From an uncultured Prevotellaceae bacterium (GTDB lineage Bacteria > Bacteroidota > Bacteroidia > Bacteroidales > Bacteroidaceae): DNA of 37,761 nucleotides. The notes below the pieces were generated by a model. It was not told the origin of the DNA, searched no databases, and saw only the letters and a program-made list of their open reading frames with translations. A program made the translations under genes and the position numbers. Shown piece after piece: positions 1 to 6,867 of the stretch (position 1 is the stretch's first letter; each line of letters begins with the position of its first letter). The DNA lies in assembly GCA_902779745.1 (NCBI GenBank), contig CACZCT010000016.1:1-37761 (forward strand), in the 5' to 3' direction.

Positions 1-2116
1 GGTTCGACGTGCTATAGGCAGGCAGGGAACGGTCTTTGTTCTCTGTATTGTCAAGATACTGGCGACTCACATAATTGGTATGCCATACTGCCTGTATACT
101 CTTCCAGTGGATATTCACAAAGCCGTTGAGGATGGCGGAGGGACTGAAAGCGAGGGTGGAATTATCATAGTGGAAAAACGCTTCTCCATTGTCCCAGTCT
201 TCCACGACCTCGTCAAAGTCCTTGATCCTGTTCTTGCTCAGGGCGGCATTACCCTCGAGAGCCAACCAAGGGGTCACATTCACACCTGCCTGCAACTCCA
301 TACCTAAACGGTAAGAGTCCTTGATATTCGTCGTCAGGTTTTCACCGATATCACTCACTGCACCCGTCTGCACAAACTGGTCTTTGTAGTCCATATAATA
401 AAGGTTCGCACCCACGTGCCAGTTCTTACCCGTAAAGGTATAGCCCACCTCATAATCCATCAACTGCTCAGCCTTGGGTGCAGGATAGGAGCCGTTATCC
501 GTGTAGTTGTTACGTTCCGGCTCACGGTGACTCATCGCGACAGAGCCATAGACACGATGATCTCCCAGACTCCATGAGAAGCCGGCCTTTGGGTTGAAAA
601 AGTCGTACTTTCTGTCAATGTCGAGTTGCTGGTTATAATAGCCAGACTCGTCCTCATAGAATTTGTCGTTGAGACCGTCCGTCTTATAGCCTACATGGCG
701 GTACTGGATATCGGCAAACACATCCCACTGGTCGTTGATGTGATAGGCGGCCTTGACGAATACGTTGCCGTCTAACTTATGAGCATCGGAATCATAGTAC
801 TTGTAGTCACCATTGGCCAGGACCTGCTGACTTACAATAGGATTCGCCGCATACGTCAAATAGCCAAAGTGATTACCGTCGAAACACTGCAAAGAGAGAC
901 CACCGATGACATCCCACCTTTCATCCTTATAATCGGTATTCCATACCAGTCCGTAGGTATGCTGGGTGAGTCCCTTCTTACGCACGAAATCCGTTTTCTT
1001 GATGTTGTTGCCGTCAGCATCATTTACTATCAGCCCGAATTTCGACAACTTATTGTTCGGGCGGAACTCCTCATAATACCCATAGCCGTAGGTATAGTGT
1101 AACGAGGCGGTCGTTGACCAATGGTCGTTGATCTCCCATACAGCAGAGAGGATATTATGGTTCTGCCAGAAATTGTCCGTGGTTCTGTCCCAGAAAGAGC
1201 CATCAGCCATCCTATAGCGTTCCGTCGTGTAGGTTCCGTCATCGTTGATGATTAACTGCTCATACAGAGAGTTATACTTGCCCAGTCCAACGTTCCACAT
1301 ATCCTTATAGGTCTTGATACCCGTCTTCACGCCATAGGTACCGTCCATGATACTCAGGTCGTTGGTACCTGCCGTCACACCATTCCAAGCTTGTCCCGTA
1401 CGCTCGAAGTTTCCGATGTTCTTGTATCTGACAGTAAAACGGTCAGACACATAGGTTAGTCCTCCGTAATAGGAACCACTACGTCCTTTCGTACCATGCA
1501 CAAAACCGTCAGTATGTGTCTCATGGTAGGCACCATCCAGTATCCAGTGATTGCCTAACAATCCCGTAGAGAACTTTCCTCCTATGTTGAAGGTGTTAAA
1601 AGAGCCATAAGAAAAGGTAATCTCTCCACCAAGACGTTGAGATGGTGTTGCGGACGACAAGGCTACTGTACCACCGAAGGCACCATCGCCATTGGTAGAG
1701 GAGCCTATACCACGCTGTATCTGTACATTTCCCAGCAGTGAACTGTAGGAGTTCATATTCGCCCAAAACACACACTGGTCCTCAGGTGAGTTCAAGGGTA
1801 CACCGTCGAGTGTCACATTGATACGGGAGTCACCAGCACCACGGATACGCATGTAGGTCGTTCCGATTCCCAAACCATTCTCACTCCAAGCAAGTACACC
1901 AGGAGTCTGAGAGAAAAGGAACGGCAGTTCCTTACCTGTCTTCGAAAACTCGCTGAGTTCTTTCTTCTTGATATTGGTGACGGCATACGGTGCGTTCCGT
2001 ACACCCTTTACTACGACTTCCTGTAACTGTTCTACTTTGGTGGAGTCATACTCCACAGACTCAGCCTGCACCGTCATCACGGTACCCAGCAGTCCTAAAA
2101 AAAACAATCTTCTCAT
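1..2116 (-). CDS. TonB-dependent outer membrane receptor, 5' part (3' end outside window)
   Basis: My own translation from the ATG at 2114-2116 stays open to the window edge (705 codons). It begins MRRLFFLGLLGTVMTVQA, a signal peptide, then a TonB-box-like stretch containing QLQEVVVKGVR. A plug domain follows, with typical wording such as RIRGAGDSRINVTLDGVPLN and QRGIGSSTNGDGAFGGTV, then a long run of alternating aromatic and polar beta-strands expected of the 22-strand barrel. There is no N-terminal carboxypeptidase-like domain and no neighbouring SusD in the window. Family knowledge: such receptors import scarce ligands across the outer membrane using TonB-ExbBD energy. The TPP riboswitch just upstream suggests the ligand is thiamine or a precursor; that is inference from regulation. 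The C-terminus lies beyond base 1. Confidence 0.93.
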   Translation of the reverse strand, partial: MRRLFFLGLLGTVMTVQAESVEYDSTKVEQLQEVVVKGVRNAPYAVTNIKKKELSEFSKTGKELPFLFSQTPGVLAWSENGLGIGTTYMRIRGAGDSRINVTLDGVPLNSPEDQCVFWANMNSYSSLLGNVQIQRGIGSSTNGDGAFGGTVALSSATPSQRLGGEITFSYGSFNTFNIGGKFSTGLLGNHWILDGAYHETHTDGFVHGTKGRSGSYYGGLTYVSDRFTVRYKNIGNFERTGQAWNGVTAGTNDLSIMDGTYGVKTGIKTYKDMWNVGLGKYNSLYEQLIINDDGTYTTERYRMADGSFWDRTTDNFWQNHNILSAVWEINDHWSTTASLHYTYGYGYYEEFRPNNKLSKFGLIVNDADGNNIKKTDFVRKKGLTQHTYGLVWNTDYKDERWDVIGGLSLQCFDGNHFGYLTYAANPIVSQQVLANGDYKYYDSDAHKLDGNVFVKAAYHINDQWDVFADIQYRHVGYKTDGLNDKFYEDESGYYNQQLDIDRKYDFFNPKAGFSWSLGDHRVYGSVAMSHREPERNNYTDNGSYPAPKAEQLMDYEVGYTFTGKNWHVGANLYYMDYKDQFVQTGAVSDIGENLTTNIKDSYRLGMELQAGVNVTPWLALEGNAALSKNRIKDFDEVVEDWDNGEAFFHYDNSTLAFSPSAILNGFVNIHWKSIQAVWHTNYVSRQYLDNTENKDRSLPAYSTSN

Positions 2117-2181
2117 ACCTTTACTTTTTAAATTTTTACATTATTAAATGTCGTAAAGGGGGTTGTATTGATTCATGAACT

Positions 2182-2262
2182 CTATCATCCCTACGTCGGT
2201 ATGACCCGAATCAGGTTAAGAGGGTATCATCTCAGCCGCCAATAGACGGCACCCCTTGATAA
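2182..2262 (-). promoter_or_regulatory. TPP (thiamine pyrophosphate) riboswitch
   Basis: Read on the minus strand, the THI-box order is complete: GGGGTGCC, GGCTGAGATGATACCC, TTAACCTGATTCGGGT, CATACCGACGTAGGGA. Outer bases (TATC near 2262, GATA near 2183) can pair as P1. It begins almost at the predicted transcription start of the receptor gene and ends about 65 nt before its ATG. It should lower receptor expression when thiamine pyrophosphate is plentiful. No strong terminator lies between aptamer and ATG, so control may act on translation; that part is inference. Confidence 0.93.
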
Positions 2263-2270
2263 ATCGGAGG

Positions 2271-2278
2271 CAAAGGTA
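2271..2278 (-). promoter_or_regulatory. -7 box of the riboswitch/receptor promoter
   Basis: CAAAGGTA on the plus strand reads TACCTTTG on the minus strand, matching the Bacteroidetes TAnnTTTG box. It puts the transcription start at about 2265, at the 5' edge of the riboswitch. Confidence 0.7.
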
Positions 2279-2320
2279 CAAAAAAGTGAGGGAAAAACAA
2301 AATTAATTCAAATAATTTCG

Positions 2321-2328
2321 TAACTTTG
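2321..2328 (+). promoter_or_regulatory. -7 box for the sugar-kinase gene
   Basis: TAACTTTG, 7 nt before the ATG at 2336. The predicted start site lies at or next to the ATG, so the mRNA may have almost no leader. It is divergent to the riboswitch promoter, about 45 bp away. Confidence 0.6.
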
Positions 2329-2335
2329 CAAAACT

Positions 2336-3478
2336 ATGGAAAATTATCAATATCATATCTTCTCGCCCTACCGGGTATGTCCCTTGGGCGCACATGTGGA
2401 TCACCAGCACGGACTGGTGACGGGTTTTGCCATCGACAAAGGTGTCGACTTGTGGTTTAACATACGGGAGGACAGTGTCGTCAAGCTGTCGTCACGCACA
2501 TTTGAGGGGGACGTGGAGTTTCATGTGACGACTCCCTCACAGGTTCGTGAACACCACTGGGGCGACTATGCCCGTGGTGCGAAGTATGCCCTGCGTAAAC
2601 GCTTCGAACTGACAAAAGGTATCGAGGGAATCATCCAGGGCTCACTGCCCGTAGGAGGCCTCTCGTCCAGTGCCGCTGTCCTGATAGCCTATGTGATGGC
2701 TTTTGCCAAGGCGAACGATATCACCCTGCAACCTTTTGAGGTAGTGAAGATTGCCTCGGAGGCAGAGCGGGAGTATATCGGACTGAACAACGGACTGCTC
2801 GACCAGGCATGTATTGCCCTAGGCAAAAAAGACGGACTGCTGTTCCTCGACTGCGACAGTAACGACTGGCGTATCATCAAGCGGAACCCGGAGATGCCCG
2901 ACTTCGAGATTGGTATCTTCTTCTCGGGACTGACCCGCTCGCTGGTAAACAGCGACTATAATCTGCGTGTCTATGAATGTAAGACTGCGGCATGGAACAT
3001 GCTGGCGTATACCGACCAGCCTCTGAAGACTTTCGACAAGACGTTCCTGCGTGACATCCCCAAGGCGACCTTCGAGAAGACACGTATCGCCATGCCTAAC
3101 CGTTTCGCCCGTCGTGCCGAACACTTCTATTCGGAGTATCGCCGAGTACGTCAGGGTGTGACGGCATGGGAGACAGGAAACCTGAAGCTCTTCGGTAAAC
3201 TGTCGTTCGACTCCTGTGAGAGTTCCATCCATAACTATGAGTGTGGCAGTCCTGAGTTAATTGCCATTTACGAGATTATGCGTAGCCTGCCCGGTGTATA
3301 TGGCGGCAGGTTCAGTGGTGCCGGTTTCAAGGGTGCCTGTATCGCCCTTGTCGACCCAACCTACAAGGAGGAAATAGAAAAGGAACTCACCCGTCGTTAC
3401 CTTGAGGAGTTCCCCGAGTATGAGAAGACATTCAAGGTGTTCTGGGTAAAACCAGATAATGGAGCAAGGTTTTGTTAG
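2336..3478 (+). CDS. GHMP-family sugar kinase, galactokinase/galacturonokinase-like
   Basis: 380 aa cytoplasmic kinase expected to phosphorylate C1 of a sugar with ATP. The N-terminal substrate motif is at residues 10-24 (SPYRVCPLGAHVDHQ). The glycine-rich GHMP loop GGLSSSAA is at about 107-114, the likely catalytic Asp156 lies in GLLDQ, and the third motif GGRFSGAGFKGAC is near the C-terminus. True galactokinases have GEHTDY in motif 1; here Glu is replaced by Ala (GAHVDH). From memory, the same CPLGAH-DHQ wording occurs in plant galacturonokinases, so the substrate may be galacturonate or another non-galactose sugar. The gene lies 23 nt before a sugar nucleotidyltransferase, suggesting a kinase plus pyrophosphorylase salvage pair. 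The family is secure; the substrate is inference. Confidence 0.85.
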   Translation: MENYQYHIFSPYRVCPLGAHVDHQHGLVTGFAIDKGVDLWFNIREDSVVKLSSRTFEGDVEFHVTTPSQVREHHWGDYARGAKYALRKRFELTKGIEGIIQGSLPVGGLSSSAAVLIAYVMAFAKANDITLQPFEVVKIASEAEREYIGLNNGLLDQACIALGKKDGLLFLDCDSNDWRIIKRNPEMPDFEIGIFFSGLTRSLVNSDYNLRVYECKTAAWNMLAYTDQPLKTFDKTFLRDIPKATFEKTRIAMPNRFARRAEHFYSEYRRVRQGVTAWETGNLKLFGKLSFDSCESSIHNYECGSPELIAIYEIMRSLPGVYGGRFSGAGFKGACIALVDPTYKEEIEKELTRRYLEEFPEYEKTFKVFWVKPDNGARFC

Positions 3479-3501
3479 TGTAGAGTTGTTAATGTAAAAT
3501 T

Positions 3502-4236
3502 ATGATTAACGTTGTAATAGCGGCAGGATATGCCACGAGACTAGGGGAACTGACGAAGAACTTCCCCAAGCCATTGCTGAAGATCGGAGAGAGCACTATC
3601 CTCGGACGAATGCTCGACGACATCGACCGGATTCCAGAAATCAAAGAGCATGTCATCATCACCAACCATAAGTTTGCATCTATCTTCGAGGAATGGAAAC
3701 AAGAACAGCATTATACCAAGCCCGTCACCATCATCGACGACGACACCTCAACCAACGAGACACGTCTGGGTGCCGTCTGTGACTTACTGTTTGCGATAGA
3801 GCAACTCCATATCAATGACGACATGTTAGTCGTCGCCGCCGACAACCTGCTGTTCTTCTCCTTTCAGGAGTTTGTCGACTTCGCTAAGGAGAAAGGTACT
3901 TCCTGTATCATGTGCCACGAGCAGCCGAGTATCGAGAAGCTCCAACGCACAGGAGTCATTGTGGTCGATGACCAGATGAAGGTGCTGAACATGGAAGAGA
4001 AACCACAAGAGCCGAAGAGCCACTGGGCAGTACCACCTTTTTATATTTATAGGAAAGAAGACCTCGACCTCATACGTCATTCTGTGGAGAACGGTTGCGG
4101 CAAAGATGCTCCTGGCAACCTTGCCCACTATATGGTGGACCACACCACCATCCACGCCTGGGAAATGACGGCAGGACGCTTCGATATCGGAAGCCTCGAC
4201 ACCTATTACGAGGCTGTGGAGAAATACGGGAAATAA
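3502..4236 (+). CDS. Sugar-1-phosphate nucleotidyltransferase (NTP_transferase family)
   Basis: 244 aa. It opens with the nucleotidyltransferase signature (IAAGYATRLGELTKNFPKPLL: nucleotide-binding loop, Arg, and the KP that contacts phosphate). VVAADNLLFF, in the position of the metal-binding Asp motif, is at about residues 110-119, and EEKP follows at about 155. The length fits a single Rossmann-type catalytic domain without a left-handed beta-helix or isomerase domain. The expected reaction is NTP plus sugar-1-phosphate to NDP-sugar plus pyrophosphate. As the second gene after the GHMP kinase, it probably uses that kinase's product. The nucleotide and sugar cannot be told from sequence. 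A bidirectional terminator follows the stop. Confidence 0.85.
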   Translation: MINVVIAAGYATRLGELTKNFPKPLLKIGESTILGRMLDDIDRIPEIKEHVIITNHKFASIFEEWKQEQHYTKPVTIIDDDTSTNETRLGAVCDLLFAIEQLHINDDMLVVAADNLLFFSFQEFVDFAKEKGTSCIMCHEQPSIEKLQRTGVIVVDDQMKVLNMEEKPQEPKSHWAVPPFYIYRKEDLDLIRHSVENGCGKDAPGNLAHYMVDHTTIHAWEMTAGRFDIGSLDTYYEAVEKYGK

Positions 4237-4256
4237 CCTACCAATAGGATAAAAAG

Positions 4257-4282
4257 AGGGTGTGCCATCATTGACACACCCT
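4257..4282. terminator. Bidirectional hairpin between the nucleotidyltransferase and tRNA-Leu genes
   Basis: GGGTGTG (4258-4264) pairs with CACACCC (4275-4281) across a 10-nt loop. On the minus strand it is followed by CTCTTTTT, a good terminator for the tRNA. On the plus strand it is followed only by TTTC, so it is weaker for the upstream operon. Confidence 0.75.
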
Positions 4283-4302
4283 TTCTGCATTTTCAAGCCT
4301 TG

Positions 4303-4384
4303 TACCCAGACCCGGGCTCGAACCGGGATGGGTTGCCCCACTGGTGTTTGAGACCAGCGCGTCTACCGATTCCGCCATCTGGGC
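4303..4384 (-). tRNA. tRNA-Leu (anticodon CAA)
   Basis: On the minus strand the acceptor arms GCCCAGA and TCTGGGT pair with one G-T. The anticodon stem CTGGT/ACCAG encloses the loop CTCAAAC, giving anticodon CAA. A long variable arm (TGGGGCAACCCA) is typical of leucine tRNAs. The T arm contains GGTTCGAGCC. The discriminator is A, and CCA is not encoded (CAA follows). About 82 nt. Confidence 0.95.
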
Positions 4385-4415
4385 TCAAAATGCACACGTT
4401 TTCTAATTTCGGCTG

Positions 4416-4423
4416 CAAAGGTA
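4416..4423 (-). promoter_or_regulatory. -7 box of tRNA-Leu promoter
   Basis: Minus-strand TACCTTTG about 31 nt upstream of the tRNA 5' end. The adjacent 4424-4552 is AT-rich leader DNA. For the plus-strand manC it offers a weaker candidate, TATCTTAG at about 4517-4524, preceded by TTGGTTTG. Confidence 0.55.
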
Positions 4424-4552
4424 CGAATAATAATTGAAATGGAGAAAGGTTTATCGACTTTTTTACAAAAAACATTCTTTTTCTTGTTTTTTCTTGGTTT
4501 GTAAAAGTTTTTTTCGTATCTTAGCATCCTGATAGCATGAAAATCTAATCTT

Positions 4553-5659
4553 ATGGAGATAAACAACAAAAACTACTGTATTATTCTTGCCGGTGGAAGG
4601 GGAAGACGCCTATGGCCCTGTAGCCGTGATATGAAGCCCAAGCAATTTATCGACTTCTTTGGTACAGGACGCACACAACTGCAACAGACATTTGACCGCT
4701 TTGTGAAAATCCTGCCTATAGAGAATGTTTTTATCTGTACCAACAAGGAATATGCGCCCATCGTCAGGGAGCAACTTCCAGACCTGCATGAGGAGAACCT
4801 GATGATCGAGCCTATCAACCGTGGTACGGCACCGAGTGTCGCCTGGGCTACGATGAGGGTATGTCGCAGAGATCCGCAGGCGAGCGTCATTATCACCCCC
4901 AGTGACCAACTGGTGCTGAACGAGGAGGCTTTCTACCAGAATATCGAAGAGGCTTTCTGGTTTGTGGAGCAGCACGACAACCTGCTGACGCTGGGTGTAC
5001 AGCCTTCCCGTCCGGAACCTGGCTATGGCTATATCCAAAAGGGTGAACTCATCCAGCCCAAACGCGTTAAAGTGGCAAAAATCAGCACTGTGCAGTCGTT
5101 TGTGGAGAAACCAGAACGTGACTTCGCCCAGATGTTTATGGAAAGTGGGGAGTTCCTCTGGAACACAGGTATCATCCTGTCTAACGCACGCTTCCTGAAC
5201 CACTGCTTCCGCCAGTTATTCCCAGAGGTACTAAAACGCTTCGACAACACGCCTAACGACTATACCATAGAGGAGGAGATGGCTTTCGTCAACGAGAACT
5301 ACCCCTCCTACCCTAACCTCTCGATAGACCAGGGTGTACTGGAGCATGTGGAAAATGTGTGTGTCATGCGCTGTGACTTCGGATGGGCGGACCTCGGCAC
5401 GTGGCATGCGCTCTATGAGTATATGAGCAGAGGTGAGGGTGACAACGTAGTGGTCGACTCAGAGGTAATGCTCGAAGATTCCCATAACAACGTCATCAAA
5501 CTGCCGAAGGGACGATTAGGTGTCATCAACGGACTCGACGGCTATATCGTTGCCGAGAACGACAACGTACTACTGATCTGTAAGAAAGGTGACTCGTCGG
5601 CTCTCGTCCGGAAATACGTCAATGAGGTGCAGATGAAATACGGTGACGACTTTATCTGA
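4553..5659 (+). CDS. manC: Mannose-1-phosphate guanylyltransferase
   Basis: 368 aa. It makes GDP-mannose from mannose-1-phosphate and GTP for surface glycans and GDP-fucose. The signature LAGGRGRRLWPCSRDMKPKQ (residues 12-31) is diagnostic: GGxGxRLWPxSR followed by PKQF. VEKP, the sugar-binding motif, is at about residue 184, and GWADLGTWHALYEYM follows at about 278. It ends after the nucleotidyltransferase domain plus a short beta-helix-like tail, so the phosphomannose isomerase domain of bifunctional AlgA/ManC proteins is absent. It follows the sugar kinase/nucleotidyltransferase pair but is separated from it by an opposing tRNA and has its own upstream region. It ends 18 bp from the convergent HIT gene, with a shared terminator. 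Confidence 0.93.
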   Translation: MEINNKNYCIILAGGRGRRLWPCSRDMKPKQFIDFFGTGRTQLQQTFDRFVKILPIENVFICTNKEYAPIVREQLPDLHEENLMIEPINRGTAPSVAWATMRVCRRDPQASVIITPSDQLVLNEEAFYQNIEEAFWFVEQHDNLLTLGVQPSRPEPGYGYIQKGELIQPKRVKVAKISTVQSFVEKPERDFAQMFMESGEFLWNTGIILSNARFLNHCFRQLFPEVLKRFDNTPNDYTIEEEMAFVNENYPSYPNLSIDQGVLEHVENVCVMRCDFGWADLGTWHALYEYMSRGEGDNVVVDSEVMLEDSHNNVIKLPKGRLGVINGLDGYIVAENDNVLLICKKGDSSALVRKYVNEVQMKYGDDFI

Positions 5660-5663
5660 AAAA

Positions 5664-5694
5664 AGAAAGCGTTTGAGTTATTCAAACGCTTTCT
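5664..5694. terminator. Bidirectional terminator between manC and the HIT gene
   Basis: GAAAGCGTTTGA (5665-5676) pairs perfectly with TCAAACGCTTTC (5682-5693) around a short loop. It is flanked by A-runs on the left and T-containing sequence on the right, so it can stop both convergent transcripts. The HIT stop codon (5678-5680) lies in the loop and its last codons form an arm. Confidence 0.85.
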
Positions 5695-6070
5695 GTATCT
5701 TTTCTGCTGTTTCCTTGAACTCCCCTTCCGTGAGTTTTAGTTTCTCCTTGCGGAAATCGGCATCTGCCTCACTCTGCATCGGAATCAGGTGAATATGGGC
5801 ATGGGCTACTTCCAGCCCCAATACGACCTGTGCCACCTTCTTACACGGGAAAGCCTTCTTGATAGCAATGGCGACACGCTTGGCAAATTGCTGATAACGC
5901 GCCAATTCCTCGTCGTCCATATCAAAGAAATAGTCTACCTCACGACGGGGAATCACTAGGGTGTGCCCCTTCACTAACGGGTTGATATCCAAAAAAGCAT
6001 AGAACTCGTCGTTCTCCGCACATTTATAACTGGGAATCTCCCCTGCTGCGATCTTACTGAATATATCCAT
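5678..6070 (-). CDS. HIT-family nucleotide-binding hydrolase
   Basis: 130 aa, the normal size for a single-domain histidine-triad protein (HinT/Fhit superfamily). The active-site triad HxHxH is visible as H90, H92, H94 in AHAHIHLIPM. The N-terminus MDIFSKIAAGEIPSYK is the typical HIT opening. These enzymes hydrolyse nucleoside phosphoramidates or dinucleotides; the exact substrate is not predictable. The gene lies 22 nt downstream of greA on the same strand and probably shares its transcript. Its 3' end is built into the shared terminator with manC. Confidence 0.93.
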   Translation of the reverse strand: MDIFSKIAAGEIPSYKCAENDEFYAFLDINPLVKGHTLVIPRREVDYFFDMDDEELARYQQFAKRVAIAIKKAFPCKKVAQVVLGLEVAHAHIHLIPMQSEADADFRKEKLKLTEGEFKETAEKIQKAFE

Positions 6071-6076
6071 AGTCCG

Positions 6077-6090
6077 AATTGAAAATTGAA
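6077..6090. repeat. Two-unit heptamer repeat between greA and the HIT gene
   Basis: AATTGAA occurs twice in direct tandem (6077-6083, 6084-6090) in the 22-nt greA-HIT spacer. Alone it is weak evidence. It is listed because period-7 repeats recur at other gene junctions in this window. Confidence 0.5.
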
Positions 6091-6092
6091 AT

Positions 6093-6560
6093 TTATGCTA
6101 TCGAGATATTCTCAATACGTAGTTTGATGGTACCGCGAGGTATCTGGATTTCCACCTCGTCACCAACCTTCTTACCTAGCAGGCCCTGGGCTATAGGGGT
6201 CTTGATGGAGATTTTACCGGCACGGAGATCTGCCTCGTTCTCACTGACAATGGTATATGACATCTTTGCCTTGGTGGTGAGATTGGTCATCTCCACCTTG
6301 GTCAGAATCTGGACGGAGTCCGTACTCAGACGGGAAGTGTCCACAACTTTCGCCTCAGAGATGGTCACCTTCAACTGGTTGATCTTGTCTTCCAGATGAG
6401 CCTGTGCCTCTTTGGCGGCATCATACTCGCTATTCTCACTCAAGTCGCCTTTATCGCGGGCTTCAGCAATGGCTGCGGAGGCTTTGGGACGTTCCACGCT
6501 CTCCAACCGCTGTAGTTCGGCTACTAACTTGTCGTAGCCCTCTTGTGACATATAAGCCAT
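6093..6560 (-). CDS. greA: Transcription elongation factor GreA
   Basis: 155 aa, matching GreA length. The N-terminal coiled coil (about residues 8-75) carries the acidic tip in KGDLSENSEYDAAKE (D39 and E42). In GreA these reach the RNA polymerase active centre and stimulate cleavage of backtracked RNA. The C-terminal FKBP-like domain is recognisable from SPIAQGLLGKK-type wording (TPIAQGLLGKKVGDEV) to RIENI. It is the first gene of a greA-HIT unit with a promoter about 95 nt upstream. Confidence 0.96.
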   Translation of the reverse strand: MAYMSQEGYDKLVAELQRLESVERPKASAAIAEARDKGDLSENSEYDAAKEAQAHLEDKINQLKVTISEAKVVDTSRLSTDSVQILTKVEMTNLTTKAKMSYTIVSENEADLRAGKISIKTPIAQGLLGKKVGDEVEIQIPRGTIKLRIENISIA

Positions 6561-6787
6561 ATCTATTTCTATTTTAAATGTTCAAAAAAATAAAGAATTC
6601 CGACGGCGATGGGTCGAAATCCTAAATCATTATAAATGTCCTGTTATCGACTGCAAAGATAGGAATTTATTTGCAACCCACCAAATTTTTCCCCTACTTT
6701 TCGTTTATTTTGATTGATTTATATCAAGAAAGTGTGCGAACACAGAATTTTTCAACAATCAGAACTTGCAGATTTACAGAATGTTCG
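6561..6787. other. Intergenic leader upstream of greA
   Basis: No coding sequence is evident. On the minus strand the greA promoter is at about 6654-6661, giving a leader of roughly 85-90 nt. Upstream of it the DNA is AT-rich and runs into the plus-strand promoter of the candidate small RNA. No riboswitch was recognised. Confidence 0.6.
6654..6661 (-). promoter_or_regulatory. -7 box of greA promoter
   Basis: Minus-strand TATCTTTG with a TTG element 20 nt upstream, matching both parts of the Bacteroidetes promoter consensus. Confidence 0.7.
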
Positions 6788-6795
6788 TATCTTTG
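6766..6795 (+). promoter_or_regulatory. Promoter of the candidate small RNA
   Basis: TTG at 6766-6768, then 19 nt, then TATCTTTG at 6788-6795. This is one of the best matches in the window to TTG-N19-TAnnTTTG. No plus-strand coding gene follows until 8884, so it should drive only the short RNA below. Confidence 0.75.
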
Positions 6796-6801
6796 CACTG
6801 T

Positions 6802-6867
6802 GTTTTTCATAGTATTAGATTTAAGGTTAACAAAGATTTAGGAACTCAGCGGAGTTCCATTTTTTTT
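6802..6867 (+). ncRNA. Candidate ~66-nt small RNA ending in an intrinsic terminator
   Basis: A strong promoter is followed at the expected distance by about 40 nt of AT-rich sequence (TTCATAGTATTAGATTTAAG, then GTTAACAAAGATT). A compact GC hairpin and eight T residues follow. No start codon with a useful reading frame is present, and both neighbouring genes (greA and the PAP2 gene) are on the other strand. From memory, similar GTATTAGATTTAAGGTTAAC leaders occur in other Bacteroidales genomes before variable hairpins; I could not check this. Its 3' hairpin is antisense to the last codons of the PAP2 gene. Function unknown. Confidence 0.6.
6841..6867 (+). terminator. Intrinsic terminator of the candidate small RNA
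   Basis: GGAACTC (6841-6847), loop AGCG, GAGTTCC (6852-6858), then A and T8 (6860-6867). The PAP2 stop codon on the minus strand (6846-6848) lies inside the left arm. Confidence 0.8.

Noticed and set aside
779-1102. Plus-strand frame inside the TonB-receptor region
   Set aside because: The receptor frame on the minus strand is continuous from signal peptide to window edge with correct domain order.
3476-3496. Heptamer repeat between the sugar kinase and nucleotidyltransferase (TAGTGTA, GAGTTGT, TAATGTA)
   Set aside because: Only two of three units resemble each other. Could be chance in AT-rich DNA.
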